A stretch of 64,000 bases of DNA from Microbacterium sp. (lineage in GTDB: Bacteria > Actinomycetota > Actinomycetes > Actinomycetales > Microbacteriaceae): contig NZ_JAFKIP010000003.1 of assembly GCF_017305435.1 (NCBI RefSeq), forward strand, positions 124,001 through 188,000, given 5' to 3'. Under the pieces are notes generated by a model that saw only the letters and a list, made by a program, of their open reading frames with translations, was not told the DNA's origin and did no database searches. The stretch's first letter is position 1. Every line of letters begins with the position of its first letter. Position numbers and translations under genes: made by a program. Positions 33,797-43,136 of the stretch are shown here, in pieces.

Positions 33797-35307
33797 GCGT
33801 GATGCTCCGATGCGTGCGTCGCGGCGAACATGACGTTCTCGCTGGTGGCGTCCGCGCGGTCGATCTCGGCGGTGATCCGGCCCTCGCGCATGACGAGGAC
33901 ACGGTCGGCCATACCGAGCACTTCGGGGAGCTCGGAGGAGATCATGAGGATGCCCATGCCTTGGCCGGCGAGCTCGGAGAGGAACCGGTGGACCTCCGAC
34001 TTCGTGCCGACGTCGATGCCGCGGGTGGGCTCATCGATGATGAGGACGTCGGGCTTCGTGGCGAGCCACTTCGCGAGGACGACCTTCTGCTGGTTGCCGC
34101 CGGAGAGCGTCGCGGCGACGGTGTCGAGCGCATGGGACTTGACCTCGAGCCGGCTCGCCCATTCACGGGCGGCGCGGTTCTCCATGCCGTTCGTGATGAG
34201 GCCGAAGTGGGCGAGCTGGCGGCGGATCGCCATCGTGATGTTCCGGGCGACTCCCGAGTCGGTGACGAGGCCCTGTTTGCGACGATCCTCGGGGACGAGT
34301 GCGAGCCCTGCGCGCATCGCCTCCGTCGGGCGGCCGCGGCGCACCGCCCGGCCCTTCATCGTGACGGTGCCCTCGCGGTAGTCGTCGACGCCGAAGACGG
34401 CGCGCGCGACCTCGCTGCGGCCGGCGCCGACGAGGCCGGCGAGCCCGACGATCTCGCCGGAGCGAACGGTGAAGCTGATGTCGTGGAACACCCCGGGGCT
34501 CGTGAGTCCCTCGACCTCGAGGAGGGGATCGCCGATCGTGGCATCCTGCTTCGGGAAGAGATCCGTGACATCGCGGCCGACCATCTGGCGCACGAGTTCG
34601 GCGGGCGTCGTGTCGGCGATCGGGGTCGTCGCGATGTACGAGCCGTCGCGCATGACGGTGACGGTGTCGCAGAGGGCGAAGACCTCGTCGAAGCGGTGTG
34701 AGATGAAGATGAGCCCGCGGCCCTCGTCGCGCAGGCTCCGCGCGATCGTGAACAGGCGCTCGACCTCGACGCCCGAGAGGGCCGCCGTCGGCTCGTCCAT
34801 GATGAGGACCTTGGCGTCCAGCGACACGGCCTTGGCGATCTCGATGACCTGCTGATCGGCGATCGAGAGTCCCTCGGCCGGGCGGTCGGGGTCGATCTGC
34901 ACGCCGAGCCGGGTGAACAGGCGCTCGACCTCGTGGCGCATCGCCTTGCGGTCGATGCGGCCGAACCGGCCGACCAGCTGGCGGCCCATGAAGATGTTCT
35001 CCGTCACCGACAGGTCGGGGAAGAGCGTCGGCTCCTGGTAGATCACCGCGATGCCGGCGGCCTTCGACTGGGCCGTGGAGGTGAAGTCGACCTCCTCGCC
35101 TTCCAGCCGGAAGTCGCCGCCGTCGCGTCGGTAGAGGCCCGCGACGATCTTCACGAGCGTCGACTTGCCGGCGCCGTTCTCGCCGATGAGCGCATGGATC
35201 GAGCCCGCCTGAAGCCGCAGGCTGCCGGAGCGGAGGGCGACGACGGCGCCGAACGACTTGACGACCTTCGAGAGCTCGAGGACGACGGGTGCGTCGGGTG
35301 TCGGCAC
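33793..35307 (-). CDS. rhaT: Rhamnose ABC transporter ATP-binding protein (duplicated ATPase)
   Basis: A 504-aa sugar-importer ATPase with two fused ABC domains. The first has Walker A GENGAGKST (42-50), a Walker B LIMDEPTAALS and the Q-loop YQEP. The second has the usual degenerate GLVGAGRSEVARA in place of Walker A but keeps LSGGNQQKV and LIIDEPTRGIDVG. The GTG start at 35307 follows a strong GAGGAGGAAA box. It is the first gene of rhaTPQS, transcribed from a promoter carrying LacI-type operators. This RhaT is the ABC subunit, not the E. coli symporter of the same name. Confidence 0.92.
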   Translation of the reverse strand: MPTPDAPVVLELSKVVKSFGAVVALRSGSLRLQAGSIHALIGENGAGKSTLVKIVAGLYRRDGGDFRLEGEEVDFTSTAQSKAAGIAVIYQEPTLFPDLSVTENIFMGRQLVGRFGRIDRKAMRHEVERLFTRLGVQIDPDRPAEGLSIADQQVIEIAKAVSLDAKVLIMDEPTAALSGVEVERLFTIARSLRDEGRGLIFISHRFDEVFALCDTVTVMRDGSYIATTPIADTTPAELVRQMVGRDVTDLFPKQDATIGDPLLEVEGLTSPGVFHDISFTVRSGEIVGLAGLVGAGRSEVARAVFGVDDYREGTVTMKGRAVRRGRPTEAMRAGLALVPEDRRKQGLVTDSGVARNITMAIRRQLAHFGLITNGMENRAAREWASRLEVKSHALDTVAATLSGGNQQKVVLAKWLATKPDVLIIDEPTRGIDVGTKSEVHRFLSELAGQGMGILMISSELPEVLGMADRVLVMREGRITAEIDRADATSENVMFAATHASEHHA

Positions 35308-35340
35308 GGTTTCCTCCTCGTTGAGGTTCTGAATGAAGAA

Positions 35341-35397
35341 TGAATCGATTCAGGTTCGATTCATGGATACTGTAGGCATCGCACAGCACGCGGTCAA
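35341..35397 (-). promoter_or_regulatory. rhaTPQS promoter with LacI-type operators
   Basis: On the minus strand TTGACC (35392-35397), 17 bp, TACAGT (35369-35374) makes a good promoter with +1 near 35362. Directly downstream is a perfect 12-bp palindrome TGAATCGATTCA (35341-35352), and a 9/12 match lies next to it (35352-35363). The shared TCGATTCA repeats with an 11-bp step. Bound repressor would block the start of transcription. The remainder of the 35308-35471 interval must also hold the promoter of the plus-strand lacI gene, which I could not pick out. Confidence 0.75.
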
Positions 35398-35471
35398 GTC
35401 ACGGATCGGAAACGGCGCGTCGCAGCAGGGATCGAGACCCAAGGGCGGGTCGGAGGAGAGGAGGGGCCCAC

Positions 35472-36482
35472 ATGGCGGTGAGCATCAAAGACGTCGCGGA
35501 TGCCGCGGGCGTCTCCGTCGGCACGGTGTCGAACGTGCTCAACCGGCCGGAGACGGTGTCCGCCGAGTCCGCCGACCGGGTGCTCAAAGCCATCGATCAC
35601 CTCGGCTACGTGCGCAACGATGCGGCACGCAAGCTCCGCGGGGGCGTCTCGACGACCGTGGGGTTCGTCGTGCTGAACGGCCAGAATCCGTTCTTCAACG
35701 ATGTCGTGCGCGGCGCGGAGGACGAGGCATCCCGGCACGGCATCGCGATCCTCTACGGCAACACCGACGAGGACACGACCCGCGAACGCATGTACCTCGA
35801 TCTCTTCGAAGAGCAGCAGGTGCGCGGCGTGCTCATCTCGCCCTACGGCGACATCCTGCCGCGGCTCGAGCGGCTGCGCTCCCGCGGCATCCGAGCCGTG
35901 CTCGTCGACCGGTTCGGTGGCGCGAGCCGATTCTCCTCGGTCTCGGTCGACTCGGTCGCCGGTGGCCGGATGGCGATCGAGCATCTCATCGAGACGGGGC
36001 GGCGGCGCATCGCGTTCGTCGGCGGACCGATGGAGATGCGCCAGGTCACCGATCGCATCGCCGGTGCGCGCGTCGCGATCGACAACGCGCTGGAGCGCGT
36101 CGAACTGGAAGTGCTCTCGACCGCTGCGATGACGGTCGAGGAGGGCGTCGCGGTCGGCCGGCGGGTGCTCGCGCGACCGCGCCGCGAGTGGCCCGACGCC
36201 ATGTTCGCCGCGAACGACCTGGTCGCGCTGGGGCTGCTGCAATCGCTCGTCGTCGACGGGCGCATGCTCGTGCCGCACGAGATCGCGCTGATCGGCTTCG
36301 ACGACATCTCCTTCGCCGCGGCCGCAGCCGTGCCGATCTCCTCCATCCGTCAGCCGAGCGGCATGATCGGACGGACGGCGCTGCGGATCCTCCTCGAGGA
36401 GTGCGACGACGGCGAGCTCATCCCGCGCCAGACGGTGTTCCAGCCCGAGCCCGTCGTCCGGCGCTCGACGGCGACGGGCTGA
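35472..36482 (+). CDS. LacI-family regulator A of the rhamnose regulon
   Basis: A 336-aa LacI repressor: HTH at residues 4-24 (IKDVADAAGVSVGTVSNVLN), hinge near DAARKLRGG, then the sugar-binding effector domain. It is divergent from rhaTPQS. Its DNA-recognition helix is identical to that of the convergent paralog ending 21 bp away, and the effector domains are also clearly alike. It probably represses the importer and perhaps the catabolic operon, released by rhamnose or an intermediate (inference). A GAGGAGAGGAGGGG ribosome site precedes the ATG. Confidence 0.91.
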   Translation: MAVSIKDVADAAGVSVGTVSNVLNRPETVSAESADRVLKAIDHLGYVRNDAARKLRGGVSTTVGFVVLNGQNPFFNDVVRGAEDEASRHGIAILYGNTDEDTTRERMYLDLFEEQQVRGVLISPYGDILPRLERLRSRGIRAVLVDRFGGASRFSSVSVDSVAGGRMAIEHLIETGRRRIAFVGGPMEMRQVTDRIAGARVAIDNALERVELEVLSTAAMTVEEGVAVGRRVLARPRREWPDAMFAANDLVALGLLQSLVVDGRMLVPHEIALIGFDDISFAAAAAVPISSIRQPSGMIGRTALRILLEECDDGELIPRQTVFQPEPVVRRSTATG

Positions 36483-36503
36483 CACCCCGGACCAGCGCGG
36501 CGG

Positions 36504-37526
36504 TCAGCCGCCGCTCGAAGCCCGCACCACCAGTTCCGGGCGGAAGCGCACCTGGCGGGGCGAGCGCGGCGAGGCGGGCGCCGCCGCGGCATCCGCCATC
36601 GTCTCGAGCAGCAGCTCGACGGCGGACGCGCCGATCTCGCGCGCGGGCTGCCGGATCGACGACAGCGGCACGACCGTCGACTGCGCGAAGTCGATGTCGT
36701 CGTAGCCGATGAGGGCGAGGTCCTCCGGAACGCGGATCTCCCCCAGAATGGATGCCCCCTGCAGGACCCCGACCGCCAGCAGATCGTTCGCGCAGAAGAC
36801 GGCGTCCGGGCGATCCTCGGCGCGGCGCCGGGCGATGTCCTCGCCGGCGCGACGCCCGTGCAGGACGGTGAGCGCGCCCTGCTCGATCACCTCGAGCGTG
36901 GCATCCGGCACGGCCTCGAGCGCACGACGCGCTCCGGCGAGGCGATCGGCGACCTGACGGATGCCGCGGGGCCCGCCCACGAACGCAAGTCGGCGCCGCC
37001 CCTGCGCCAGCAGGTGCTGCGCGGCGAGGTGACCGCCCTCGACGTCGTCGACGGCGACGGACGCGACCTCGCCGCCCGCGAACGCGGCATCGACGAGGAC
37101 GACGGGCACTCCGGCGTCGGTCAGGCGACGTACGGCGGCGGGATCGAGCCCGCTCGGCGTGACGAGGACGCCGTTCACCCGCTGTTCGCGGAAGAGGTCG
37201 AGGTACGCGGCTTCGCGCTCGGGCGACTGGTCGCTGTTGCCCAGGAGCACCGACAGACCGTCGGCGGCCGCCCTCTCCTCGGCCCCGCGGGCCACCTCCG
37301 CGAAGAACGGGTTCGCCGAATCGAGCACGACGAGACCGATCGACCGGCTCCGCCCCGCGCGCAGCTGGCGGGCCGCGTCGTTGCGGACGAAGCCCAGTCG
37401 GTCGATCGCCGCCTGCACGCGCGCCACGGTGTCGGGCGCCACCTTGTCCGGCCGGTTGAGGACGTTGGACACCGTCCCGACGGAGACGGATGCCGCGGCG
37501 GCCACATCCTTCACGCTGACGGCCAT
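36504..37526 (-). CDS. LacI-family regulator B of the rhamnose regulon
   Basis: A 340-aa paralog of regulator A. The HTH (VKDVAAAASVSVGTVSNVLN, residues 5-24) shares SVGTVSNVLNRP with A. The effector domain has the same order of blocks (DSANPFFAEV, FREQRVNGVLV, RRRLAFVGGP, FCANDLLAVGVLQ, LIGYDDIDFAQS). It is divergent from rhaM-rhaI-rhaE-rhaB across an interval containing three operator-like sites. Start at 37526 follows GAGGAGG; the longer frame to 37568 lacks a ribosome site. Confidence 0.91.
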   Translation of the reverse strand: MAVSVKDVAAAASVSVGTVSNVLNRPDKVAPDTVARVQAAIDRLGFVRNDAARQLRAGRSRSIGLVVLDSANPFFAEVARGAEERAAADGLSVLLGNSDQSPEREAAYLDLFREQRVNGVLVTPSGLDPAAVRRLTDAGVPVVLVDAAFAGGEVASVAVDDVEGGHLAAQHLLAQGRRRLAFVGGPRGIRQVADRLAGARRALEAVPDATLEVIEQGALTVLHGRRAGEDIARRRAEDRPDAVFCANDLLAVGVLQGASILGEIRVPEDLALIGYDDIDFAQSTVVPLSSIRQPAREIGASAVELLLETMADAAAAPASPRSPRQVRFRPELVVRASSGG

Positions 37527-37551
37527 CGGGGCACCTCCTCGTCGCGCTTGA

Positions 37552-37625
37552 CGGATCGTTTCGTCCACACTATCGTTTGAAACGATTCATAACGGGTCGT
37601 CGAGATCCGCGTCTGGATCGTTTCA
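37552..37625. promoter_or_regulatory. Three LacI-type operators upstream of rhaM and lacI B
   Basis: Matches to the palindrome TGAATCGATTCA occur at 37578-37589 (TGAAACGATTCA, one mismatch), 37614-37625 (inverted TGAAACGATCCA, two mismatches) and more weakly at 37552-37563 (inverted CGAAACGATCCG). They span the divergent interval and would let one repressor control both the catabolic operon and regulator B. The same core is found at the rhaTPQS promoter. Confidence 0.75.
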
Positions 37626-37659
37626 CACACAGACATCGCGACACTCACGAAGGAGTGAC

Positions 37660-38022
37660 ATGACCCGCGTCGCCTTCCGCCTGACGGTGCGCCCCGACAT
37701 GATCGACGCGTACATCGCGCGGCACAGCCCCGTCTGGCCCGAGATGCTCGCCGAGATCGCCGCATCCGGCCGCCGCAACTACTCGATCTTCCTCGACCGC
37801 GAGAACGCCACCCTGTTCGGCTCGTACGAGACCGACGACGACGAGGCGTCCCGCGCGTACCTCGCGTCCTCCGACGTGGCCACCCGTTGGGAGGCATCCA
37901 TGGCCGAGTTCTTCACCGACCTGCCTCCCGCGAACGAGGGAGGCCGAGCCGATCAGGCCGCCACCGCCCTCGTCGAAGTCTTCAACCTGCACGACCAGCT
38001 CACAGAAAGCACCCCCTCATGA
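37660..38022 (+). CDS. rhaM: L-rhamnose mutarotase
   Basis: A 120-aa enzyme that interconverts alpha and beta anomers of L-rhamnose so that the isomerase receives its preferred form. The sequence begins with RVAFRLTVRPDMIDAYIARH, includes the conserved HSPVWPEML and RNYSIFLDRENATLFGSYE segments, and keeps the family His and Tyr residues. A GAAGGAG box precedes the ATG; the stop overlaps the isomerase start (ATGA). It is the first gene of the catabolic operon, downstream of LacI-type operators. Confidence 0.93.
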   Translation: MTRVAFRLTVRPDMIDAYIARHSPVWPEMLAEIAASGRRNYSIFLDRENATLFGSYETDDDEASRAYLASSDVATRWEASMAEFFTDLPPANEGGRADQAATALVEVFNLHDQLTESTPS

Positions 38023-39191
38023 GCACTCGCACTCTGACTGCCGAGCACCTCTCCGCCCTCGAAGCCCAGGCGATCGAGCTCCCCAGCTGGGCGTTCGGCA
38101 ACTCGGGCACTCGCTTCCGCGTGTTCCCGACGCCGGGCACACCGCGCGACCCGTTCGAGAAGATCGCGGATGCCGCGCAGGTCCACGCCTTCACCCGGCT
38201 CGCGCCCGCCGTCGCCCTGCACATCCCGTGGGACAAGGTCGATGGCTACGCGGCGCTCCGCCGTCACGCCGAGGATCTCGGCGTGACGCTCGGCACGGTC
38301 AACTCGAACACGTTCCAGGACGAGGACTACAAGTTCGGCGCGCTCACCCACCAGAACGAGTGCATCCGTCAGAAGGCGATCGATCACCACCTCGAGTGCA
38401 TCGACATCATGGATGCCACGGGCTCGCGCGACCTCAAGATCTGGCTCGCCGAGGGCTCCAATTACCCCGGCCAGAACGACATGCGCGCGCGTCAGGACCG
38501 CCTGCAGGACTCGCTGCAGCAGATCTACGCACGCCTGGGCGATGACCAGCGCCTCGTGCTGGAGTACAAGTTCTTCGAGCCGGCTTTCTATCACACCGAC
38601 GTCCCGGACTGGGGGACGAGCTACGTGCAGGTCGCCGCCCTCGGCGACAAGGCGATGGTGTGCCTCGACACGGGGCACCACGCCCCCGGCACCAACATCG
38701 AGTTCATCGTGATGCAGCTGCTGCGCCTCGGCAAGCTCGGCTCGTTCGACTTCAACAGTCGCTTCTATGCCGACGACGACCTGATCGTCGGCGCCGCCGA
38801 CCCGTTCCAGCTGTTCCGCATCCTCGCCGAGGTGATCCGCGGCGGCGGCCTGAACAACCCCGACGTCGCCTTCATGCTCGACCAGTGCCACAACATCGAG
38901 GACAAGATCCCGGGCCAGATCCGCTCCGTGCTCAACGTCCAGGAGATGACCGCGCGCGCCCTCCTCATCGACCGCGACGCCCTCGCCGCAGCGCAGCAGG
39001 AGAACGACGTGCTCGCCGCGAACGCGATCCTGATGGATGCCTTCCAGACCGACGTGCGCCCCCAGCTCGCCGCGTGGCGGGCCTCGCGGGGCCTGGCCGA
39101 AGACCCGATGGCGGCATACCTGGCATCCGGCTACCAGCAGAGGATCGCCGAGGAGCGCGTCGGTGGCGTGCAGGCGGGATGGGGTGCCTGA
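38019..39191 (+). CDS. rhaI: L-rhamnose isomerase, Pseudomonas-stutzeri type
   Basis: Converts L-rhamnose to L-rhamnulose. The 390-aa barrel resembles the broad-specificity RhaI proteins rather than E. coli RhaA: ALHIPWDKVDGY near residue 66, TVNSNTFQDEDYKFGAL near 90, WLAEGSNYPGQ near 145, EYKFFEPAFYHTD near 181 with metal ligands, and CLDTGHHAPGTNIE near 215. Coupled to rhaM upstream and two bases from rhaE downstream. Confidence 0.93.
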   Translation: MSTRTLTAEHLSALEAQAIELPSWAFGNSGTRFRVFPTPGTPRDPFEKIADAAQVHAFTRLAPAVALHIPWDKVDGYAALRRHAEDLGVTLGTVNSNTFQDEDYKFGALTHQNECIRQKAIDHHLECIDIMDATGSRDLKIWLAEGSNYPGQNDMRARQDRLQDSLQQIYARLGDDQRLVLEYKFFEPAFYHTDVPDWGTSYVQVAALGDKAMVCLDTGHHAPGTNIEFIVMQLLRLGKLGSFDFNSRFYADDDLIVGAADPFQLFRILAEVIRGGGLNNPDVAFMLDQCHNIEDKIPGQIRSVLNVQEMTARALLIDRDALAAAQQENDVLAANAILMDAFQTDVRPQLAAWRASRGLAEDPMAAYLASGYQQRIAEERVGGVQAGWGA

Positions 39192-39192
39192 G

Positions 39193-41241
39193 ATGACGAA
39201 TCCCACCGTGAATCCCACCGCCGCCGCGCTGATCGCGCGCAGCAACCGCCTGGGCGCCGACCCGAAGAACACGAACTACGCCGGCGGCAACACGTCGGCC
39301 AAGGGCACCGAGATCGACCCCGTCACGGGTGAGCCCGTCGAGCTGCTGTGGGTCAAGGGCTCGGGCGGCGACCTCGGCACGCTGAAGCCCGAAGGCCTCG
39401 CCGTGCTGCGGCTCGACCGGATGCGCGCCCTCGTGAACGTCTACCCGGGTATCGATCGCGAAGACGAGATGGTCGCCGCCTTCGACTACTGCCTGCACGG
39501 CAAGGGCGGGGCGGCCCCGTCGATCGACACCGCGATGCACGGCCTCGTGGATGCCGCGCACGTCGATCACCTGCACCCCGATTCGGGAATCGCGATCGCG
39601 ACCGCCGCCGACGGGCCGGAGCTCACGCGGAAGATCTTCGGCGACAAGGTCGTCTGGGTGCCGTGGCGTCGTCCGGGCTTCCAGCTGGGCCTCGACATCG
39701 CGGAGATCAAGGCGCAGAACCCCGTCGCGATCGGCTGCATCCTCGGCGGCCACGGCATCACCGCGTGGGGCGACACGAGCGAGGATGCCGAGGCGAACAG
39801 TCTCTGGATCATCGACACCGCCGCCGCGTACATCGCCGAGCACGGCGCGGCCGACCCGTTCGGCGGTGTCCGTCCCGAGTACGAAGCGCTGCCCGCGGCG
39901 GAGCGGCGTGCCCGCGCCGCGGCGCTCGCGCCGACGATCCGCGGCATGGCCTCGACCGACAAGCCGATGGTGGGGCACTACACCGACTCCGACATCGTGC
40001 TCGACTTCCTGGCATCCGAGCGCGCGCCGGAGCTCGCCGCCCTCGGGACGAGCTGCCCCGACCACTTCCTGCGCACGAAGGTCAAGCCGCTCATCCTCGA
40101 CCTGCCGGCATCCGCCCCGCTCGATGAGCAGATCACGCGCCTGCAGAAGCTGCACGCCGAGTATCGCGCGGACTACCAGGCGTACTACGACGCGCACGCG
40201 GATGCCTCGTCCCCCGCGATCCGCGGCGCCGACCCGCTCATCGTGCTGGTTCCGGGCGTCGGCATGTTCAGCTATGGCGCGAACAAGCAGACCGCCCGGG
40301 TCGCGGGCGAGTTCTACGTCAACGCGATCAATGTCATGCGCGGCGCCGAGTCGCTCTCGACCTACACCCCGATCAGCGACGCGGAGAAGTTCCGCATCGA
40401 GTACTGGGCGCTCGAGGAGGCGAAGCTGCAGCGGATGCCGAGGCCCAAGACCCACCAGGGTCGCATCGCGTTCGTCACCGGCGCGGCATCGGGCATCGGC
40501 AAGGCGATCGCGACCCGCCTCGCCGCCGAGGGTGCGTGCGTCGTGGTCGCCGACCTCGACCTCGAGAAGGCGCAGGCCGCCGCGGCTGAGCTCGGGAACA
40601 GCGATGTCGCGATCGGCGTCGCGGCGAACGTCGCGGATCAGGGCGCCGTACAGGCCGCGATCGACGCCGCCGTCCTCGCGTTCGGTGGCGTCGACCTCAT
40701 CGTCAACAACGCGGGCCTCTCGCTGTCGAAGCCCCTGCTCGAGACCACCGAGAAGGACTGGGACCTGCAGCACGACGTCATGGCGAAGGGCTCGTTCCTC
40801 GTGTCGAAGGCCGCGGCATCCGTGCTCATCGCGCAGCGGCTCGGCGGCGACATCATCTACATCTCGTCGAAGAACTCGGTGTTCGCCGGGCCCAACAACA
40901 TCGCCTATTCGGCGACGAAGGCCGATCAGGCGCACCAGGTGCGGCTCCTCGCGGTCGAACTCGGCGAGTACGGCGTGCGCGTCAACGGGATCAACCCCGA
41001 TGGCGTCGTGCGCGGCTCGGGCATCTTCGCGTCGGGCTGGGGCGCGAACCGCGCCGCGACCTACGGCGTCGCGGAGGAGGACCTCGGCCAGTTCTACGCG
41101 AACCGCACGATCCTCAAGCGCGAGGTCGTGCCCGAGAACGTGGCCGATGCCGTGTACGTCCTCACCGGCCCCGAGCTCACGCGCACGACGGGCCTGCACA
41201 TCCCCGTCGACTCGGGCGTCGCGGCGGCGTTCCTGCGATGA
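39193..41241 (+). CDS. rhaE: Bifunctional rhamnulose-1-phosphate aldolase / short-chain dehydrogenase
   Basis: A 682-aa two-domain enzyme. Residues 1 to about 420 are a class II aldolase/adducin domain (GGNTSAKG, WVKGSGGDLGTL, HVDHLHPDSG with zinc-binding His residues, GGHGITAWG) that should split rhamnulose-1-phosphate into dihydroxyacetone phosphate and L-lactaldehyde. Residues about 425-682 are an SDR (TGAASGIGKAIA, NNAG, catalytic YSATK near 571) that should oxidise lactaldehyde to lactate. The fusion is known in actinobacterial and other rha operons. It overlaps the kinase by ATGA. Confidence 0.93.
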   Translation: MTNPTVNPTAAALIARSNRLGADPKNTNYAGGNTSAKGTEIDPVTGEPVELLWVKGSGGDLGTLKPEGLAVLRLDRMRALVNVYPGIDREDEMVAAFDYCLHGKGGAAPSIDTAMHGLVDAAHVDHLHPDSGIAIATAADGPELTRKIFGDKVVWVPWRRPGFQLGLDIAEIKAQNPVAIGCILGGHGITAWGDTSEDAEANSLWIIDTAAAYIAEHGAADPFGGVRPEYEALPAAERRARAAALAPTIRGMASTDKPMVGHYTDSDIVLDFLASERAPELAALGTSCPDHFLRTKVKPLILDLPASAPLDEQITRLQKLHAEYRADYQAYYDAHADASSPAIRGADPLIVLVPGVGMFSYGANKQTARVAGEFYVNAINVMRGAESLSTYTPISDAEKFRIEYWALEEAKLQRMPRPKTHQGRIAFVTGAASGIGKAIATRLAAEGACVVVADLDLEKAQAAAAELGNSDVAIGVAANVADQGAVQAAIDAAVLAFGGVDLIVNNAGLSLSKPLLETTEKDWDLQHDVMAKGSFLVSKAAASVLIAQRLGGDIIYISSKNSVFAGPNNIAYSATKADQAHQVRLLAVELGEYGVRVNGINPDGVVRGSGIFASGWGANRAATYGVAEEDLGQFYANRTILKREVVPENVADAVYVLTGPELTRTTGLHIPVDSGVAAAFLR

Positions 41242-42650
41242 CGGCGGGTGCGGTCGCGGCGGTCGACTTGGGCGCGACGAGCGGGCGGGTCATCGTCGGG
41301 CATGTCGGGCCGGATCGGGTCGAGACGACGACGGTCGCGCGCTTCGCGAACGACCCGGTGCGCGCCGGCGACGGCCTGCACTGGGACATCCTGGGGCTCT
41401 ACGGCGCGACCCTGCGCGGGCTGCGCGAGGCGTTCCGGCAGGCGCCGGACCTCGCCGGCATCGGGGTCGACTCATGGGCGGTCGACTACGGCCTCTTCCG
41501 GGGCGGGCGCCTCCTCGGCGAGCCGTTCCACTACCGCGACGAGCGCACGGCGCGCGGCGTCGCGGCGGTGCACGAGCGGATGCCGCACGCCGAGCTGTTC
41601 GAGCGGAACGGACTGCAGTTCCTGCCGTTCAACACCCTGTACCAGCTCGCCGGCGAACCGGCCGATGTCCTCGGCTTCGCCGACAGGGCACTTCTCGTCC
41701 CCGATCTCATCGGGTACTGGCTCACCGGCGCCGCCCGCGCCGAGGTCACGAACGCGTCGACCACGGGGCTCCTGCGCTGGCTGGATCACACGTGGGACGA
41801 CGCGCTCATCGCGCGCCTCGGCATCCCGCGCGGCCTGTTCGCGCCCCTGATCACGCCCGGCGAACGTCTCGCCCCGCTGCGCGCCGACGTTGCCGCCGCG
41901 CTCGGCGGCCAGGCCGATGTCATCGCGGTCGGCTCGCACGACACCGCGTCGGCGGTCGTCGCGGTGCCCATGCAGCCGGAGGCCGCGGCCTACATCTCGT
42001 GCGGTACGTGGGGTCTCGTCGGGGTCGAGGTCGAGCGGCCCGTCCTCACCCCGGCCGCCCTCGCCGCGAACTTCACGAACGAGGGCGGGGTCGACCGCCG
42101 GGTTCGGCTGCTGCACAACGTCATGGGGCTGTGGATCCTCAGCGAGACGGTGCGCGGCTGGGAGCAGGGCGGCCACGCGCAGGACCTGCCGACGCTGCTG
42201 GATGCCGCGGCGGAGGTCCCGGCATCCACCGTCCCCGTCTTCGATGTCGACGACCCGCGGTTCCTGCCCCCGGGCGACATGCCCGCCCGCATCGACGCGT
42301 GGTGCGCCGAGCACGGCGTCGCCGCACCCGCGACGCGCGCGGGCTACACGCGCGCGATCGTGGAATCGCTCGCCCAGGCGTTCGCCGACGCCGTGGCGAC
42401 GGCCGCGCGTCTCGGAGGAGTCGACGTGCGCGCGATCCACATCGTCGGCGGCGGCGCGCTCAACACCCTCCTCTGCCAGCGCACGGCCGACCGGTCGGGG
42501 CTGCCCGTCCTCGCGGGGCCGGTCGAGGCGACGGCGCTCGGGAACGTCCTCGTGCAGGCGCGCGCGGCGGGTCTCGTCACCGGGTCCCTCGAGGCACTGC
42601 GCGATCTCGTCGGTCGCACGCACGCACCGACGCGCTTCGATCCGCGCTGA
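41238..42650 (+). CDS. rhaB: Rhamnulokinase
   Basis: A 470-aa FGGY-family kinase phosphorylating L-rhamnulose at C1. Visible: the phosphate loop AVDLGATSGRVIVG (residues 8-21), GIGVDSWAVDYGLF near 74 with the catalytic Asp, VGSHDTASAVVAVP near 233, and IHIVGGGALNTLLCQRTADR near 400. Fourth gene of the rhaM-rhaI-rhaE-rhaB operon. No obvious terminator hairpin follows in the 112-bp gap to the next gene. Confidence 0.93.
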   Translation: MTAGAVAAVDLGATSGRVIVGHVGPDRVETTTVARFANDPVRAGDGLHWDILGLYGATLRGLREAFRQAPDLAGIGVDSWAVDYGLFRGGRLLGEPFHYRDERTARGVAAVHERMPHAELFERNGLQFLPFNTLYQLAGEPADVLGFADRALLVPDLIGYWLTGAARAEVTNASTTGLLRWLDHTWDDALIARLGIPRGLFAPLITPGERLAPLRADVAAALGGQADVIAVGSHDTASAVVAVPMQPEAAAYISCGTWGLVGVEVERPVLTPAALAANFTNEGGVDRRVRLLHNVMGLWILSETVRGWEQGGHAQDLPTLLDAAAEVPASTVPVFDVDDPRFLPPGDMPARIDAWCAEHGVAAPATRAGYTRAIVESLAQAFADAVATAARLGGVDVRAIHIVGGGALNTLLCQRTADRSGLPVLAGPVEATALGNVLVQARAAGLVTGSLEALRDLVGRTHAPTRFDPR

Positions 42651-42762
42651 CGCCGGCGCGGAAACCTCCTGAGGGGGCCCCGTCCACGAGCAGGCATAAT
42701 GGGCACAGTGCCATCCGGCACGCTGCCGACCAGGCTCACGACGCGGGACGAATCGAGGGTGG

Positions 42763-43122
42763 ATGCCGTACCGGAACAAGGCCACCGTGCAGAGCTGGGT
42801 GGATGACTACCTGTCATCGCACCCGAGCGAGTCGATCGTCGTCACCGTCCTGGAGAAGGACTTCACGCCGGGCCCCGAATCGGGCATGGTCGTCGTCTCG
42901 CTGCGCAACGCATCGACCGTCACGTACATCCAGGCGGTCGTCGACGACCGCGGGCCGCACTGGGTCGTCACCTTCGAGCCCCGCTCGGACGCCTTCGATC
43001 TGGATGCCGCGAGCGTCGCCCGACTGTCGGCGGACCTCGCCGAGCTGGCCGGCATCTGCGCATACCTGCAGGAGCGTACGGAACAGGCGATGGTCGCGGG
43101 CGCCGCCTCCGCGTCGCTCTGA
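42763..43122 (+). CDS. Conserved hypothetical protein
   Basis: A 119-aa acidic protein I cannot assign. It has a mixed alpha/beta pattern: an N-terminal helix (NKATVQSWVDDYLSSH), alternating strands (IVVTVLEKDF, GMVVVSLRN, TYIQAVVDD, HWVVTFEPR) and a C-terminal helix pair (ASVARLSADLAELAGICAYL). No signal peptide or membrane segment. Codon use is like its neighbours, including GATGCC, so it looks native and translated. It converges on the next two small genes, leaving a 14-bp gap. Confidence 0.7.
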   Translation: MPYRNKATVQSWVDDYLSSHPSESIVVTVLEKDFTPGPESGMVVVSLRNASTVTYIQAVVDDRGPHWVVTFEPRSDAFDLDAASVARLSADLAELAGICAYLQERTEQAMVAGAASASL

Positions 43123-43136
43123 CGCGGAGCCTGGCG

